Part shown: positions 50,179 to 58,660 of the stretch, in pieces
Layout: every line of letters begins with the position of its first letter
How positions within the stretch are numbered: position 1 is the first letter of the stretch
Assembly: GCA_902363665.1 (NCBI GenBank)
Contig: CABJAW010000007.1
Location: forward strand, 62,001 to 126,000
Direction: 5' to 3'
DNA: 64,000 nt
From: Lachnospiraceae bacterium
Lineage (GTDB): Bacteria; Bacillota; Clostridia; Lachnospirales; Lachnospiraceae
The notes under the pieces: generated by a model
Seen by the model: only the letters and a program-made list of their open reading frames with translations
Database searches by the model: none
What the model was told of the DNA's origin: nothing
Translations under genes and position numbers: made by a program

Positions 50179-51344
50179 ATTGCCGCAAGCACTATTTATC
50201 TCTCCGAAAAAGCCTTGTTCTCTATGTAATTGCCTTTGTTGTACTCGCAGTTTTTCTTTCCGTAGCCACTTTTTTTATTTGCGGCAGTGCTGCTGAAGAT
50301 ATTAGATCATCTTATCCCCCGTCCGGCGAAAAATATTATTTGACAAATGAACAGGGGGAACAGTTGGGCGAGGGAGCTTACATTGGGACTGAACTCGCCC
50401 CAATGTCCAAACAGGACGAGCGTACAATCGCTATACTGGAGATGCTTCCCGTAATTGCTGCACCCATTTACTCCGCATTCTGTATTATCGCCGCTGCGCT
50501 GCTGTTTTACAGAAACAGGCTGAAAAAGCCGCTTGCGGAACTGCGGACGGCTTCTGAAAAAATAGCCAACAATGACTTGGACTTTTCAATCGACTATGAT
50601 AACAGCGATGAATTGGGACAGCTTTGCGCGTCCTTTGAAATCATGCGGACAACCCTTGCGGACAATTTCTCTAAAATGTGGCGGCAAGTTGAAGAACGAA
50701 AAGCACTCAACGCCGCTTTTGCTCATGATTTGCGTACACCACTGACGGTACTAAAAGGCTATAATGAAATGCTACAAGCCAGCGAAAATCCTCAAACACA
50801 GGAAACCGCCGCCATAATGGGCAAACATATCTCCCGTATGGAAAGCTATGTGAGCAGTATGAGCAATCTTAGGCGCATGGAAGATGCGCAGCCGGAGTAC
50901 AAGTTGATAGACTTGCAGACAGTGGCATCTTCTTTGTATGACAGCGCAAAAATCGTATGTGCGAAAAACGGAAAAGAATTGATTTTACAAAATGATATGC
51001 CTGTTTCGCAGTTATCCCTTGATGGGGCCTTTGTTTCACAGGTCAGCAATAACTTGATCTCCAACGCGGTTCGGTATGCCAGGACTACGGTAACAATATC
51101 TTTCGTCTTGCATGACAACGGCTTGTTGCTTTCCGTATCAGACGATGGAAAGGGCTTTGACAAAAACAGCCTGCAAAAAGCCACCAGTCCATATTACACA
51201 GAGGAAAGCAACCATTCCGAGCATTTTGGACTTGGGCTGTATATTTGCAAGCTGCTTTGTGAACACCACAATGGCTATTTGAAGATCGAAAATACTACAA
51301 CCGGGGCAAAGGTATCCGCCTACTTCAAATCTCCTGCCTTGTAG
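50166..51344 (+). CDS. Sensor histidine kinase of the ICE cargo
   Basis: This 392-residue protein has two membrane helices (about 14-38 and 96-115) with a short extracellular loop of about 55 residues. A HAMP linker (about 118-170), H187 in FAHDLRTPLTVLKGYNEML, N box SNNLISNAVRYA, G1 DDGKGFD and G2 FGLGLYICKLL follow. It should phosphorylate the preceding regulator. The ligand is unknown, but the ABC genes that follow point to a membrane-active compound. Confidence 0.85.
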   Translation: MGQVNCRKHYLSLRKSLVLYVIAFVVLAVFLSVATFFICGSAAEDIRSSYPPSGEKYYLTNEQGEQLGEGAYIGTELAPMSKQDERTIAILEMLPVIAAPIYSAFCIIAAALLFYRNRLKKPLAELRTASEKIANNDLDFSIDYDNSDELGQLCASFEIMRTTLADNFSKMWRQVEERKALNAAFAHDLRTPLTVLKGYNEMLQASENPQTQETAAIMGKHISRMESYVSSMSNLRRMEDAQPEYKLIDLQTVASSLYDSAKIVCAKNGKELILQNDMPVSQLSLDGAFVSQVSNNLISNAVRYARTTVTISFVLHDNGLLLSVSDDGKGFDKNSLQKATSPYYTEESNHSEHFGLGLYICKLLCEHHNGYLKIENTTTGAKVSAYFKSPAL

Positions 51345-51431
51345 ATAAAAAGTAGATATTTCCCCTCTATACTCTCCATGAAAACACATGGAGAGTATTT
51401 TTTTGCTGCCTATGGAGAAAGGAGCTTTTTT

Positions 51432-52307
51432 ATGGAATTAAAAACAATCGGGCTGACAAAAAAGTTCGGTTCCAAAACCGCCGTGGACGATTTGAATATT
51501 ACCTTAACAAATGGCGTTTACGGCTTACTGGGCGCAAATGGCGCAGGGAAAACAACGCTTATGCGTCTGCTTTGCAATATCCAAAATCCTACTTCCGGGA
51601 AAATTCTGCTGAACGGGAAAAACATTGTGGGGCTGGGTGAACGCTATCGCAATCTTTTGGGCTACTTGCCCCAGCACTTCGGATATTACCCGGATTTTTC
51701 AGCGTTTGACTTCCTGCTCTATGTTTCTGCCCTAAAAGGATTGGGCGAGAAGGCGGCGCGGAAGAAGTCAAAGGAGCTGCTGGAGGCAGTAGACTTATCG
51801 AGAGAAAGTAAGCACAAAATCAAAACCTTTTCCGGGGGCATGAAGCAGCGTTTGGGGATTGCACAGGCCATGCTCAATGACCCCCATATTTTGATTTTAG
51901 ACGAGCCGACGGCGGGGCTTGACCCGAAAGAACGCGTCCGTTTCCGCAATTTGATCAGCGCCTTTTCCAAAGACCGCATCGTGATCCTGTCTACGCATAT
52001 TGTTTCCGATGTGGAGTTTATCGCAGAGGAAATCATTATGATGAAATCCGGGCAAATCATTCACTTTGGGAATCCGCAGGAGATCACTTCTGAAATTGAC
52101 GGGCAAGTGTGGGAATGCACGGTTCCGACTGCCTATGCAGAAAAATATGCGGCCGCCTACAATACGAGCAATCTGCGGAATACCGGTGAAAACCAGACAA
52201 TTTTGCGGATCATTGGAGATCGTCCGCCGATGGAAAATGCGGTAAGGGTGCAGCCCACTTTGGAAGATTTGTACCTGTTCTATTTCAAAGGGGGTTGTGA
52301 AGAATGA
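51432..52307 (+). CDS. ABC transporter ATP-binding protein of the ICE cargo
   Basis: This 291-residue ATPase has Walker A GANGAGKTT (34-42), a Q-loop LPQHFGYYPDF, signature FSGGMKQRLG, Walker B LILDEPTAGLDP and switch His in LSTHIVSD. A C-terminal extension of about 80 residues follows, as in lantibiotic-immunity and bacitracin-type exporters. The permease gene overlaps its stop by 4 nt. It probably energises drug or peptide export. Confidence 0.87.
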   Translation: MELKTIGLTKKFGSKTAVDDLNITLTNGVYGLLGANGAGKTTLMRLLCNIQNPTSGKILLNGKNIVGLGERYRNLLGYLPQHFGYYPDFSAFDFLLYVSALKGLGEKAARKKSKELLEAVDLSRESKHKIKTFSGGMKQRLGIAQAMLNDPHILILDEPTAGLDPKERVRFRNLISAFSKDRIVILSTHIVSDVEFIAEEIIMMKSGQIIHFGNPQEITSEIDGQVWECTVPTAYAEKYAAAYNTSNLRNTGENQTILRIIGDRPPMENAVRVQPTLEDLYLFYFKGGCEE

Positions 52308-53380
52308 AAAAACTGATTCTTTTTGAACTGCGGAAAGTATTTTCAAAGCGTTTATCTTTGATTGCTCTGGTTGGAATACTTCTGTTTTCTGTCTTGATTT
52401 CCTTTTCTACCTATCAAAACAAATATGCTTTTGACGGTGTAAGTGCGGAAGGTTCAGGTAAAACGGCAGTAGAAATCGACAAGGGAATTGCCGCGAAATA
52501 CGAGGGAATATTGACCGACGAAAAAGTACAGCAAATGATGAATGACTTTGCGCCGACCCATGATCTGCATGGCCTCAATGCGATATACTCGTATCAAAAC
52601 GCTACACAATCCGCCGCCTTTTCCCGATTTTCTGATAAAGAGGGAAATTGGAACGGATTAAGTGTTTCAGATGTGTTCGGTAATGAAGAAATCAAAATTG
52701 GCTATGTGGACGGTTGGCTTTCCACCAGCCAAAACATGGTGCGGGTTTTTGTTGCACTTGCTCTTGTGGTTATCATCATGCTTGCTCCGATTTTCTCCGG
52801 CGAGTATGAAGGTGTTGACAATATCATATTGACAAGTAAATACGGCAAAACCAAATGTGCTACTGCAAAGGTAGCAGCAGGTATTCTTACCGCCATTCTC
52901 ACTACCGCGCTGGTTGCGGCTTTTAACTTGCTTCTTGCTCTTATCTTTTACGGAACGGAAGGGCTGGATTGTAGTATTCTATTCGCTCCCAGTGACTATG
53001 TAGAGGGGTTCATTCCTTTCAATATCACTTGTGAAACGTTGCTAAAATATCAAATCCTTTTGGCGTTTACCTGTACTCTCAGCGTAACGGGAATTACGCT
53101 GCTTATATCTGCAATCAGTAAAAATCAGATTGTAGCTTTCGTTGCGTCTATGGCAATTTTTCTTTTTCCGGTTTTGCTGCCGATCACAGAAGCAAATCCG
53201 TTGTTCCGCTTGATTGGGCTTTTACCCTTGTATCATGTGCAGGCCGTTTCGCTCTTATCAGTGGAGCAAATGAATAACGGTATGCTGTATGCGGTGTGGG
53301 CAATCCCGACAGCATTGCTCTTTTTAGGAATTGGCGCAGTTATATCTTGCCGCGTATTTGCAAAGCACCAGGTTTCATAA
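52304..53380 (+). CDS. ABC transporter permease of the ICE cargo
   Basis: This 358-residue ABC-2-type permease has one N-terminal helix (about 17-34), a large extracellular domain (about 35-145) and five more helices in the C-terminal half (for example MVRVFVALALVVIIMLAPIFSGEYE and AFVASMAIFLFPVLLPIT). Together with the ATPase it should form an exporter under control of the two-component pair. A terminator follows at 53431. Confidence 0.82.
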   Translation: MKKLILFELRKVFSKRLSLIALVGILLFSVLISFSTYQNKYAFDGVSAEGSGKTAVEIDKGIAAKYEGILTDEKVQQMMNDFAPTHDLHGLNAIYSYQNATQSAAFSRFSDKEGNWNGLSVSDVFGNEEIKIGYVDGWLSTSQNMVRVFVALALVVIIMLAPIFSGEYEGVDNIILTSKYGKTKCATAKVAAGILTAILTTALVAAFNLLLALIFYGTEGLDCSILFAPSDYVEGFIPFNITCETLLKYQILLAFTCTLSVTGITLLISAISKNQIVAFVASMAIFLFPVLLPITEANPLFRLIGLLPLYHVQAVSLLSVEQMNNGMLYAVWAIPTALLFLGIGAVISCRVFAKHQVS

Positions 53381-53430
53381 ATCATTCGCACAGAGCCGCT
53401 AACAGCAGATTTGCGCGAAGTTAGAGAACA

Positions 53431-53470
53431 GCGGCTTTGAAATATCGAAATCAAAGCCGCCGTTTTCTTT
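53431..53470 (+). terminator. Terminator after the cargo operon
   Basis: GCGGCTTTGA (53431-53440) and TCAAAGCCGC (53451-53460) pair perfectly and are followed by CGTTTTCTTTTTC. Confidence 0.8.
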
Positions 53471-53709
53471 TTCAAAAATGAGAATACGGGGGGTGTATTA
53501 AAGTCGCCCTTTTTTAAGGATACGGCGGTATTGGGGAGGTATCGCTGTGTCCTTTTTCCTTTTCCATCCCCCTAACCTGTCAAAAAAAGCCCACCCACCC
53601 AGCAGGATCAGTCCGGCGGCGGATACGAAATTTGGCAGTACATAAATGAATTTGTCATTTCATGCGCTTGCGTGGCCTTGTGTCGCGCAGGCGCATTTTG
53701 CTTGTCCGA
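53471..53709. other. Non-coding gap with a possible membrane-protein remnant on the minus strand
   Basis: The minus strand of about 53500-53650 can be read as YVLPNFVSAAGLILLGGWAF, FDRLGGWKRKKD and further basic residues, which has the look of a membrane anchor. No normal start codon is available. I treat it as a gene relic. No plus-strand gene is visible before the sigma-like gene at 53824. Confidence 0.3.
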
Positions 53710-53732
53710 CTTCTGGACACTTTGTCCAGAAG
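53710..53732. repeat. ICE palindrome copy 12 of 14
   Basis: CTTCTGGACA-CTT-TGTCCAGAAG, a perfect 10-bp inverted repeat, lies about 90 nt before the sigma-like gene. Confidence 0.92.
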
Positions 53733-53823
53733 TGCGGGGCGGCTCCCCAGGGTGCCGCTCCCCGCCAGCTCCCCATTTTGTTTCCGCTCAACCCATCAAC
53801 CGAAACAAAATGGAGGACAAGCT

Positions 53824-54246
53824 ATGACAACGATCAATCTGAAAGATTTTTATTATTGGTACTTAACGGACGAGCTGGTGGAGGTGCCTGACGAGGTGGC
53901 CGAGGAGCTCATGGCAAGCAAGCGGCGCGAGGCGGCCCATGCGGAACGGGTGCGCTACAACAAGGCTTATTATTCCCTGGACTGTGACGATGGGATCGAA
54001 TACTCCGCCTGCCTGCACGAGCCCAGCCCCCAGGAGCTCATGGATCGCAAGGAGCTGTTTTTCCGGCTGTGGAACGCCCTCAACTCTCTGCCGGAGATCC
54101 AGGGCCGCCGGGTGGACGCTCATTTGATCCTGGGAAAGAGCTACCGTCAGATCGCCCGCGAGGAGGGCGTGGACAAGAGCGCCGTCCGCTGCTCCGTGAA
54201 ATGCGGGATTGAGCGCATGAAAAAATATTTGCAGGAAAATTTCTAA
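53824..54246 (+). CDS. Sigma-70 region 4-like regulator of the ICE
   Basis: This 140-residue protein has a C-terminal HTH (RVDAHLILGKSYRQIAREEGVDKSAVRCSVKCGIERMKKYL) of sigma region 4 type. Its N-terminal half is acidic, with DFYYWYLTDELVEVPDEVAEEL. Its layout parallels the sigma-like protein at 378 in the Tn916-like element. It lies shortly before the recombinase, so it may control excision genes. The ATG at 53824 is preceded by AATGGAGGACAAGCT. Confidence 0.77.
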   Translation: MTTINLKDFYYWYLTDELVEVPDEVAEELMASKRREAAHAERVRYNKAYYSLDCDDGIEYSACLHEPSPQELMDRKELFFRLWNALNSLPEIQGRRVDAHLILGKSYRQIAREEGVDKSAVRCSVKCGIERMKKYLQENF

Positions 54247-54292
54247 GTTACCATCTCCATTCACCCCTCTTTTTCTGGTGGTATGTGAGAGG

Positions 54293-54352
54293 AGGTTTTC
54301 TCTCCGCAAAGGAGGCGCGGGGGCCACAGGCCGCCACCCCCTTTGCGGGGGA
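54293..54352. repeat. GC-rich imperfect palindrome
   Basis: CTCCGCAAAGGAGGCG is mirrored by CCCCCTTTGCGGGGG about 25 nt later, with CCGCAAAGG/CCTTTGCGG as the outer stem and GGGGCC/GGCCG inside. No gene overlaps it. It may be another miniature palindromic element like the one at 11457. Confidence 0.5.
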
Positions 54353-54440
54353 GCGCCGCTGCCGAGTATGGCTGTCTTATGACGGGGCAAGAAAATGAGC
54401 GCGGCGTTCCCCGCCATTTATGAAAGTGAGGGATAACAGA

Positions 54441-54641
54441 ATGGACTATGATCCTATGTTGGTTGCTATGCTGTCCCAGCCGTGGAACAACAACGCCTGC
54501 CGTGGCTATGTCATCTACGCGATGGAGAACTGCGGGTTTTCTCCTAACGACATCCGGCGCGTGGTGGCGGAGCTCTATGAGGTTTTCGACTTCCGCAGTC
54601 TGGAAGAGGCCCAGCAGCACTTTGAGGAAAGCCCTTACTGA
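54441..54641 (+). CDS. Small helical ICE protein of unknown function
   Basis: This 66-residue protein, MDYDPMLVAMLSQPWNNNAC then RGYVIYAMENCGFSPNDIRR, continues VVAELYEVFDFRSLEEAQQH. The ATG at 54441 lies 8 nt after GTGAGGG; ATG 54420 would add seven residues. It is predicted to be all-helical. A palindrome copy starts at the base after its stop. It is probably part of the recombination module. Confidence 0.6.
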   Translation: MDYDPMLVAMLSQPWNNNACRGYVIYAMENCGFSPNDIRRVVAELYEVFDFRSLEEAQQHFEESPY

Positions 54642-54664
54642 CTTCTGGACAAAGTGTCCAGAGG
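54642..54664. repeat. ICE palindrome copy 13 of 14
   Basis: CTTCTGGACA-AAG-TGTCCAGAGG begins at the base right after the stop codon of the preceding gene. Confidence 0.9.
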
Positions 54665-54758
54665 TAGCCATTTAGCCGGACGGCCAGCACTTTCACGGTG
54701 CTGGCCGTTTCTGCTCATCATTGGAAATACTGGCGAATAACTGCAAAGGAGGTTTTCT

Positions 54759-55025
54759 GTGAAGCTAAACGCACAAGTGATTGAAAAGATGCAGAGCGTC
54801 AATCTTGACGCGGTGGATAAGGAAACGCTTGTTGACGCAAGCGGTTTTGTTTTTGATAATTCGTTACCGCTGGAAAAGCGAGCTGCCCGTATGCTGGAAC
54901 AGTTGAAAAACCCCTATTGTTTCCGCTATGGCGATATGGCCATCAAGCTGGAATTTGCCGAGGACGGCCCCTCTCTCCAGGAATTGCTGACGGGCTTTTT
55001 CCTGCGGCAGAAAAGCGGGCTGTAA
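54759..55025 (+). CDS. DUF6870-like small protein
   Basis: This 88-residue protein starts at GTG 54759 after AAAGGAGGTTTTCT. The pattern AQVIEKMQSVNLDAVDKETLVDASG ... LPLEKRAARMLEQLKNPYCFRYGDMAIKLEFA matches DUF6870-type proteins encoded just upstream of serine recombinases. It could be a recombination directionality factor; this is inference from position. Confidence 0.6.
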   Translation: MKLNAQVIEKMQSVNLDAVDKETLVDASGFVFDNSLPLEKRAARMLEQLKNPYCFRYGDMAIKLEFAEDGPSLQELLTGFFLRQKSGL

Positions 55026-55035
55026 CGATCCGCCA

Positions 55036-55058
55036 CTTCCAGACACGTTGTCCAGAGG
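55036..55058. repeat. ICE palindrome copy 14 of 14 (degenerate)
   Basis: CTTCCAGACA-CGT-TGTCCAGAGG, with two changes in the left arm and a different centre, lies 11 nt after the stop of the preceding gene. Confidence 0.7.
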
Positions 55059-55128
55059 TGGAGTCATCCTTGTTGTACCCCCGGTGCAGAGGTATAATAT
55101 AGATGTAATGTGATAGGAAGGAGGACAC

Positions 55129-56826
55129 ATGGCAAGAACAGCAAACCGGGGGACAATGAGCGCCAGTTCCCCAACTTCATATAATGTGATGCGCTGGAGA
55201 TTAGGGAAATACATTCGCCTTTCTAAAGAAGATTTGCTCCGTGGCCGCGATGAAAGCAACAGCGTTGTAAATCAGCGGCGGCTCCTGGAACAATACCACC
55301 AGGCCCACCTGGATGAGTTCTATGAGGGCGCGGAAGCGGACGTATATGTGGATGACGGAAAAACAGGTACGGACACCAACCGCGAGGACTTTCAGCGGCT
55401 CCTGTCCGATATATCCAGCGGCAGAATTAACTGCGTGATTGTAAAAGACCTGTCCCGTCTTTCCAGAAACTATACCGATGCCGGAAACCTGATTGAAAAT
55501 CTTTTCGTCCGGCTCAACGTCCGTTTTATCAGCTTGGCGGAGGGCGTGGACAGCTACCGCAACCCCGACAGCGTATCAAATATAATCGTCCCCATTACGA
55601 ACGTAATGAACGATCAATACTGCTACCAGACCTCAAAGAAAATCCGTCAGGTGTTTGATATGAAGCGCCGCAACGGTGAGTTTATCGGCTCGTATGCTCC
55701 GTATGGATATGTGAAAGACCCCGGCGATAAGCACGCCCTGCTGGTTGACCCGGAGGCCGCCGAAGTAGTCAAAAGCATTTTTTCCATGTTTCTGTCTGGT
55801 ATGAATAAGCGCGGGATTACCTATTATCTGAACGATCATGGTGTCCTTTGCCCCACGGCCTACAAGAAACAGCAGGGGCTCAAATACAATGCTCCCAACG
55901 CCCAAAGCAATCCTATGTGGAGCACGATTACCATAGACACGATCTTGAAAAACCGTGTCTATGTGGGGGATATGGTGCAGGGACGTCAACGGGTGAAAAG
56001 CTATAAAATCCATATCCAGGAGCGGGTGCCGGAGGAAGAATGGTTTATCGTAGAAAATACCCACGAGGCCATAATTGACCGAGAAACCTTTGATAAGGTG
56101 CAGGGCTTGCTCAAGCGCGACACGCGCACAGCTCCAAAAGCAAAGCAGCTTTACCTGTTCAGCGGCTTTCTGAAATGCGCCGACTGCGGCAGGGCGATGT
56201 CCCGGATCGCTTCAAAAGGCATTTATGTCTATTACCAGTGCGGAACATATAAAAGCCTTTCAAAAAAGGCTTGCACCATGCACTCCATCAAGAGTGACCG
56301 CCTGGAGGCGGGCGTCCTGTTTGCAATTCAACAACAGGTACATTTGGCCGTTGCCTATTCGGAGCTGGTGTCCCGTATCAATTCCGCGCCCCTCAAAAAA
56401 AGCAAGTCAAAGCGGCTGGAGGATGCCATCGCCGCAAAAGAAAAAGAGCTTGCTAAAATCATGCGATATAAGCAAGCCCTTTATCAAGACTGGAAAGACG
56501 GGGAAATCACCCGCAACGAATACCGCCACATGAGCGAGGACTATGAGCGGCAAGCCGAGGCCCTAAATAATGTCCTGCGGACGCTGACAGACGAGCAGGA
56601 ACAACTGGAAAACGGCGTGGATGCGGAAAGTCCTTTTCTGACAGCATTTCTCAAATATCAGAACATCGACAAACTGACACGGGAAATTCTGGCCGAGCTC
56701 ATTGATTATATCAAAGTTTACGAGGGCGGCAATATTAGCGTGAAATTCAAATACGCTGATGAGTTCCGTCGCATGGCTGAATATATCGAGCTCAACGCTC
56801 CTATGGTTCAAGAGGCTGCGGGCTGA
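55129..56826 (+). CDS. Large serine recombinase of the 47-kb ICE
   Basis: This 565-residue protein has nucleophile S32 in KYIRLSKEDLLRGRDESNSV, VKDLSRLSRNYTDAGNLIENLF and a recombinase domain from YAPYGYVKDPGDKHALLVDPEAA. A zinc ribbon (CADCGRAM ... CGTY ... C), a coiled coil (about 425-490) and a short tail follow. It is the last ICE gene, ending 52 nt from attR, as usual for serine-integrase ICEs such as Tn5397-like elements. It should join CCATAT-containing sites. The ATG follows GGAAGGAGGACAC. Confidence 0.92.
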   Translation: MARTANRGTMSASSPTSYNVMRWRLGKYIRLSKEDLLRGRDESNSVVNQRRLLEQYHQAHLDEFYEGAEADVYVDDGKTGTDTNREDFQRLLSDISSGRINCVIVKDLSRLSRNYTDAGNLIENLFVRLNVRFISLAEGVDSYRNPDSVSNIIVPITNVMNDQYCYQTSKKIRQVFDMKRRNGEFIGSYAPYGYVKDPGDKHALLVDPEAAEVVKSIFSMFLSGMNKRGITYYLNDHGVLCPTAYKKQQGLKYNAPNAQSNPMWSTITIDTILKNRVYVGDMVQGRQRVKSYKIHIQERVPEEEWFIVENTHEAIIDRETFDKVQGLLKRDTRTAPKAKQLYLFSGFLKCADCGRAMSRIASKGIYVYYQCGTYKSLSKKACTMHSIKSDRLEAGVLFAIQQQVHLAVAYSELVSRINSAPLKKSKSKRLEDAIAAKEKELAKIMRYKQALYQDWKDGEITRNEYRHMSEDYERQAEALNNVLRTLTDEQEQLENGVDAESPFLTAFLKYQNIDKLTREILAELIDYIKVYEGGNISVKFKYADEFRRMAEYIELNAPMVQEAAG

Positions 56827-56857
56827 TATATAGCCCTATTACCTAATCCGTTTGCTG

Positions 56858-56883
56858 GTTTTCCTAATATATATTGCCCATAT
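56858..56883. other. attR of the 47-kb ICE
   Basis: GTTTTCCTA (56858-56866) is the mirror of TAGGAAAAC at 9603-9611. The core CCATAT (56878-56883) is shared with attL. From 56879 the permease frame resumes. Confidence 0.82.
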
Positions 56884-58657
56884 GAGCATCGTAGATAAAC
56901 AAAGCACAATGGGATTGATTCTTATAGCAGGAGAAATTCTGTCAATTGGATTTACTATTTGTTTTATTTCTTATTCTGTAGCATGCTTTTTGAAAAGCAG
57001 AAGCAAACAATTTGGTTTGATCACGATTTTGGGAGCATCTAAAAAGCAGTTGAATAAGCTTATATTTTTGGAAAATATGGTTGTTGGATTTGTATCCATC
57101 ATAACAGGTATCATTCTGGGACTGGTGTTTTCGAAATTCTTTCTCGACATTGCCAATAAGGTCATCGGTGTAACTGATTTTACGTTTTATTTTCCGATAC
57201 AGGCAATTGTTGTAACCATGATCGCATTGGGGCTTGTATTTCTATCTATTGCTTTTTTTACACCGAAGCTGATCCGCAAAAAAGAAGTCGTGCGGCTGTT
57301 AAAAACAGAGGTGACCGGTGAAGCGCCTCAGAAGTTATTGCCCTTCCTTATTATCTTTTTCATCTTAGTGGTCTTGTTGACAAGTGTTTTTGCAGGCAAA
57401 ACACAGATGGCGAAAGACATACAGGAAAGCTTTATTACATCTTTTGCCATGCTTTTTACGGTTGTTCTCGGGACATATCTGCTGTTTGCATATGGAATGC
57501 GCATAGTCCTTGCTCTTACTAAAGGCAGTCACGCAAAAGGGCGTCTGCTCTACAGCAGTGACAAGAAAGCGAAAATGCGGGCAAATACACAGGCAATGAC
57601 AATTTCAGCCGTGTTGTATGCTATTTCATTTTTTGCCATCATTATTTTGTTTTCCATGTCAACAAGCGTGAAAGAGGAAACGGAAAAGATCATGCCATAT
57701 GCCATGAGTTACAATGCATGGACAGAAAATGCGGATGTTTCCGGCGATCTGGCTGTGATTGAAAAGGAACTGCAAAACCTGCCAGGATATCAGGAGGCAG
57801 CCTTTGATCTGTGGTACAGCGAATCGGAGGAGTCTCGTAAAGCAATCATTTCTGCCAGTGAATATAATAAAATGATGGAGTTTCTGGACAGAGAACCGGT
57901 GGCAGTTTCAAAAGACGGAGTTTTTCTCGTTACAGGAAATGCAGGAGAAACAATAACAACAGTTCCATCTGCAATGCAGACATTTTTTGAAGAAAATGGT
58001 CTGACATTATCCGTAGAGGGAAATACGGATTCCATCATCACTTTGTCTGGTTTTACCAGCAGTATTTGTGTTTTAAATGATGCTGTTTTTGAAGCATTGC
58101 AGCCGCAGATGAAAAATATAACTATCACGGCATTTCTCTATGATAATTGGGAAACGAACAGCGATAGTCCGGAAACAATAAAAAATAAGCTGAACTCTAC
58201 GATTGAGTCCAGAGATGCTAATGTAATCGATGCATACAGTTATTATCACTCTACGCAGCTGCAGAACAACCTGACCTTATACATTGGAAGTATGCTGTGC
58301 TTTACATTCATTCTTGCTGTTGCAAGTTTTATCTATTCCAGACTCTATTCGGAGCTGGAAGCAGAGTGTAAGAAGTATAGAGGAATTGTAAAAATCGGTC
58401 TGTCAAAAAAAGAATTATCTGCAGCACTTAGTAAGGTGACTTCTCTGATCTTGTGGATACCATTTCTTGTCGCAGTAGCATATCTGTGGATTGGAATTGC
58501 AATCAGTGAGCAATATGTAATCGTTTCTAATGTGCCTGTCGCTTTCAGATGTACCATTGTGTTGTTTGCAGTGCAGACCGTAGTTTATTTTATTATTAAT
58601 GTTTCCTACAAAAAGGCAGTTTTCCGTAAAGTATATCAGAGTAATGAAAGGATTTAA
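56878..58657 (+). pseudogene. 3' part of the BceB-like FtsX-family permease
   Basis: The frame resumes HMSIVDKQSTMGLILIAGEI and carries the rest of the permease. This includes the first FtsX core (FGLITILGASKKQLNKLIFLENMVVGFVSIITG), a large extracellular domain (about 58000-58250) and the final helices. BceB permeases have ten helices and a drug-sensing outer domain. Without its first segment it is unlikely to insert correctly. No decay (stops or frameshifts) is seen, so the disruption is recent or reversible. Confidence 0.9.
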
Positions 58658-58660
58658 AAG

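Larger units (their letters stand above)
9593..56883. mobile_element. 47.3-kb integrative conjugative element (Tn1549/CTn-like) inserted in a bceB-like gene
   Basis: The borders are defined by a 6-bp direct repeat CCATAT (9593-9598 and 56878-56883) whose collapse restores the permease frame. Joined as a circle, the ends form an inverted repeat GTTTTCCTA/TAGGAAAAC symmetric about the core, as expected for a large serine recombinase attP. The recombinase gene (55129-56826) ends 52 nt from the right border. The backbone is visibly more GC-rich than the flanks. Contents in order are parB, DUF7768-like, ardA, pcfB, coupling protein (split), Maff2 (split), virB6, two methyltransferases, prgI, virB4, nlpC/P60, DUF4315, DUF4366, mobC, relaxase, a two-component/ABC cargo, a sigma-like gene and the recombinase. 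Two other elements are nested within it. Confidence 0.93.

Noticed and set aside
10320..55058. The 14 dispersed repeats as a CRISPR array
   Set aside because: Copies are spaced 0.4 to more than 10 kb apart with genes between them, and there are no spacers or cas genes.
11401..55058. The dispersed palindromes as Rho-independent terminators
   Set aside because: Only the copy at 12740 is followed by a T-run, and several copies lie inside coding sequence.
56852..58657. The permease fragment as an intact gene starting near 56852
   Set aside because: Bases before 56878 belong to the ICE end, and the N-terminal helix of the permease is encoded at 9459-9598.
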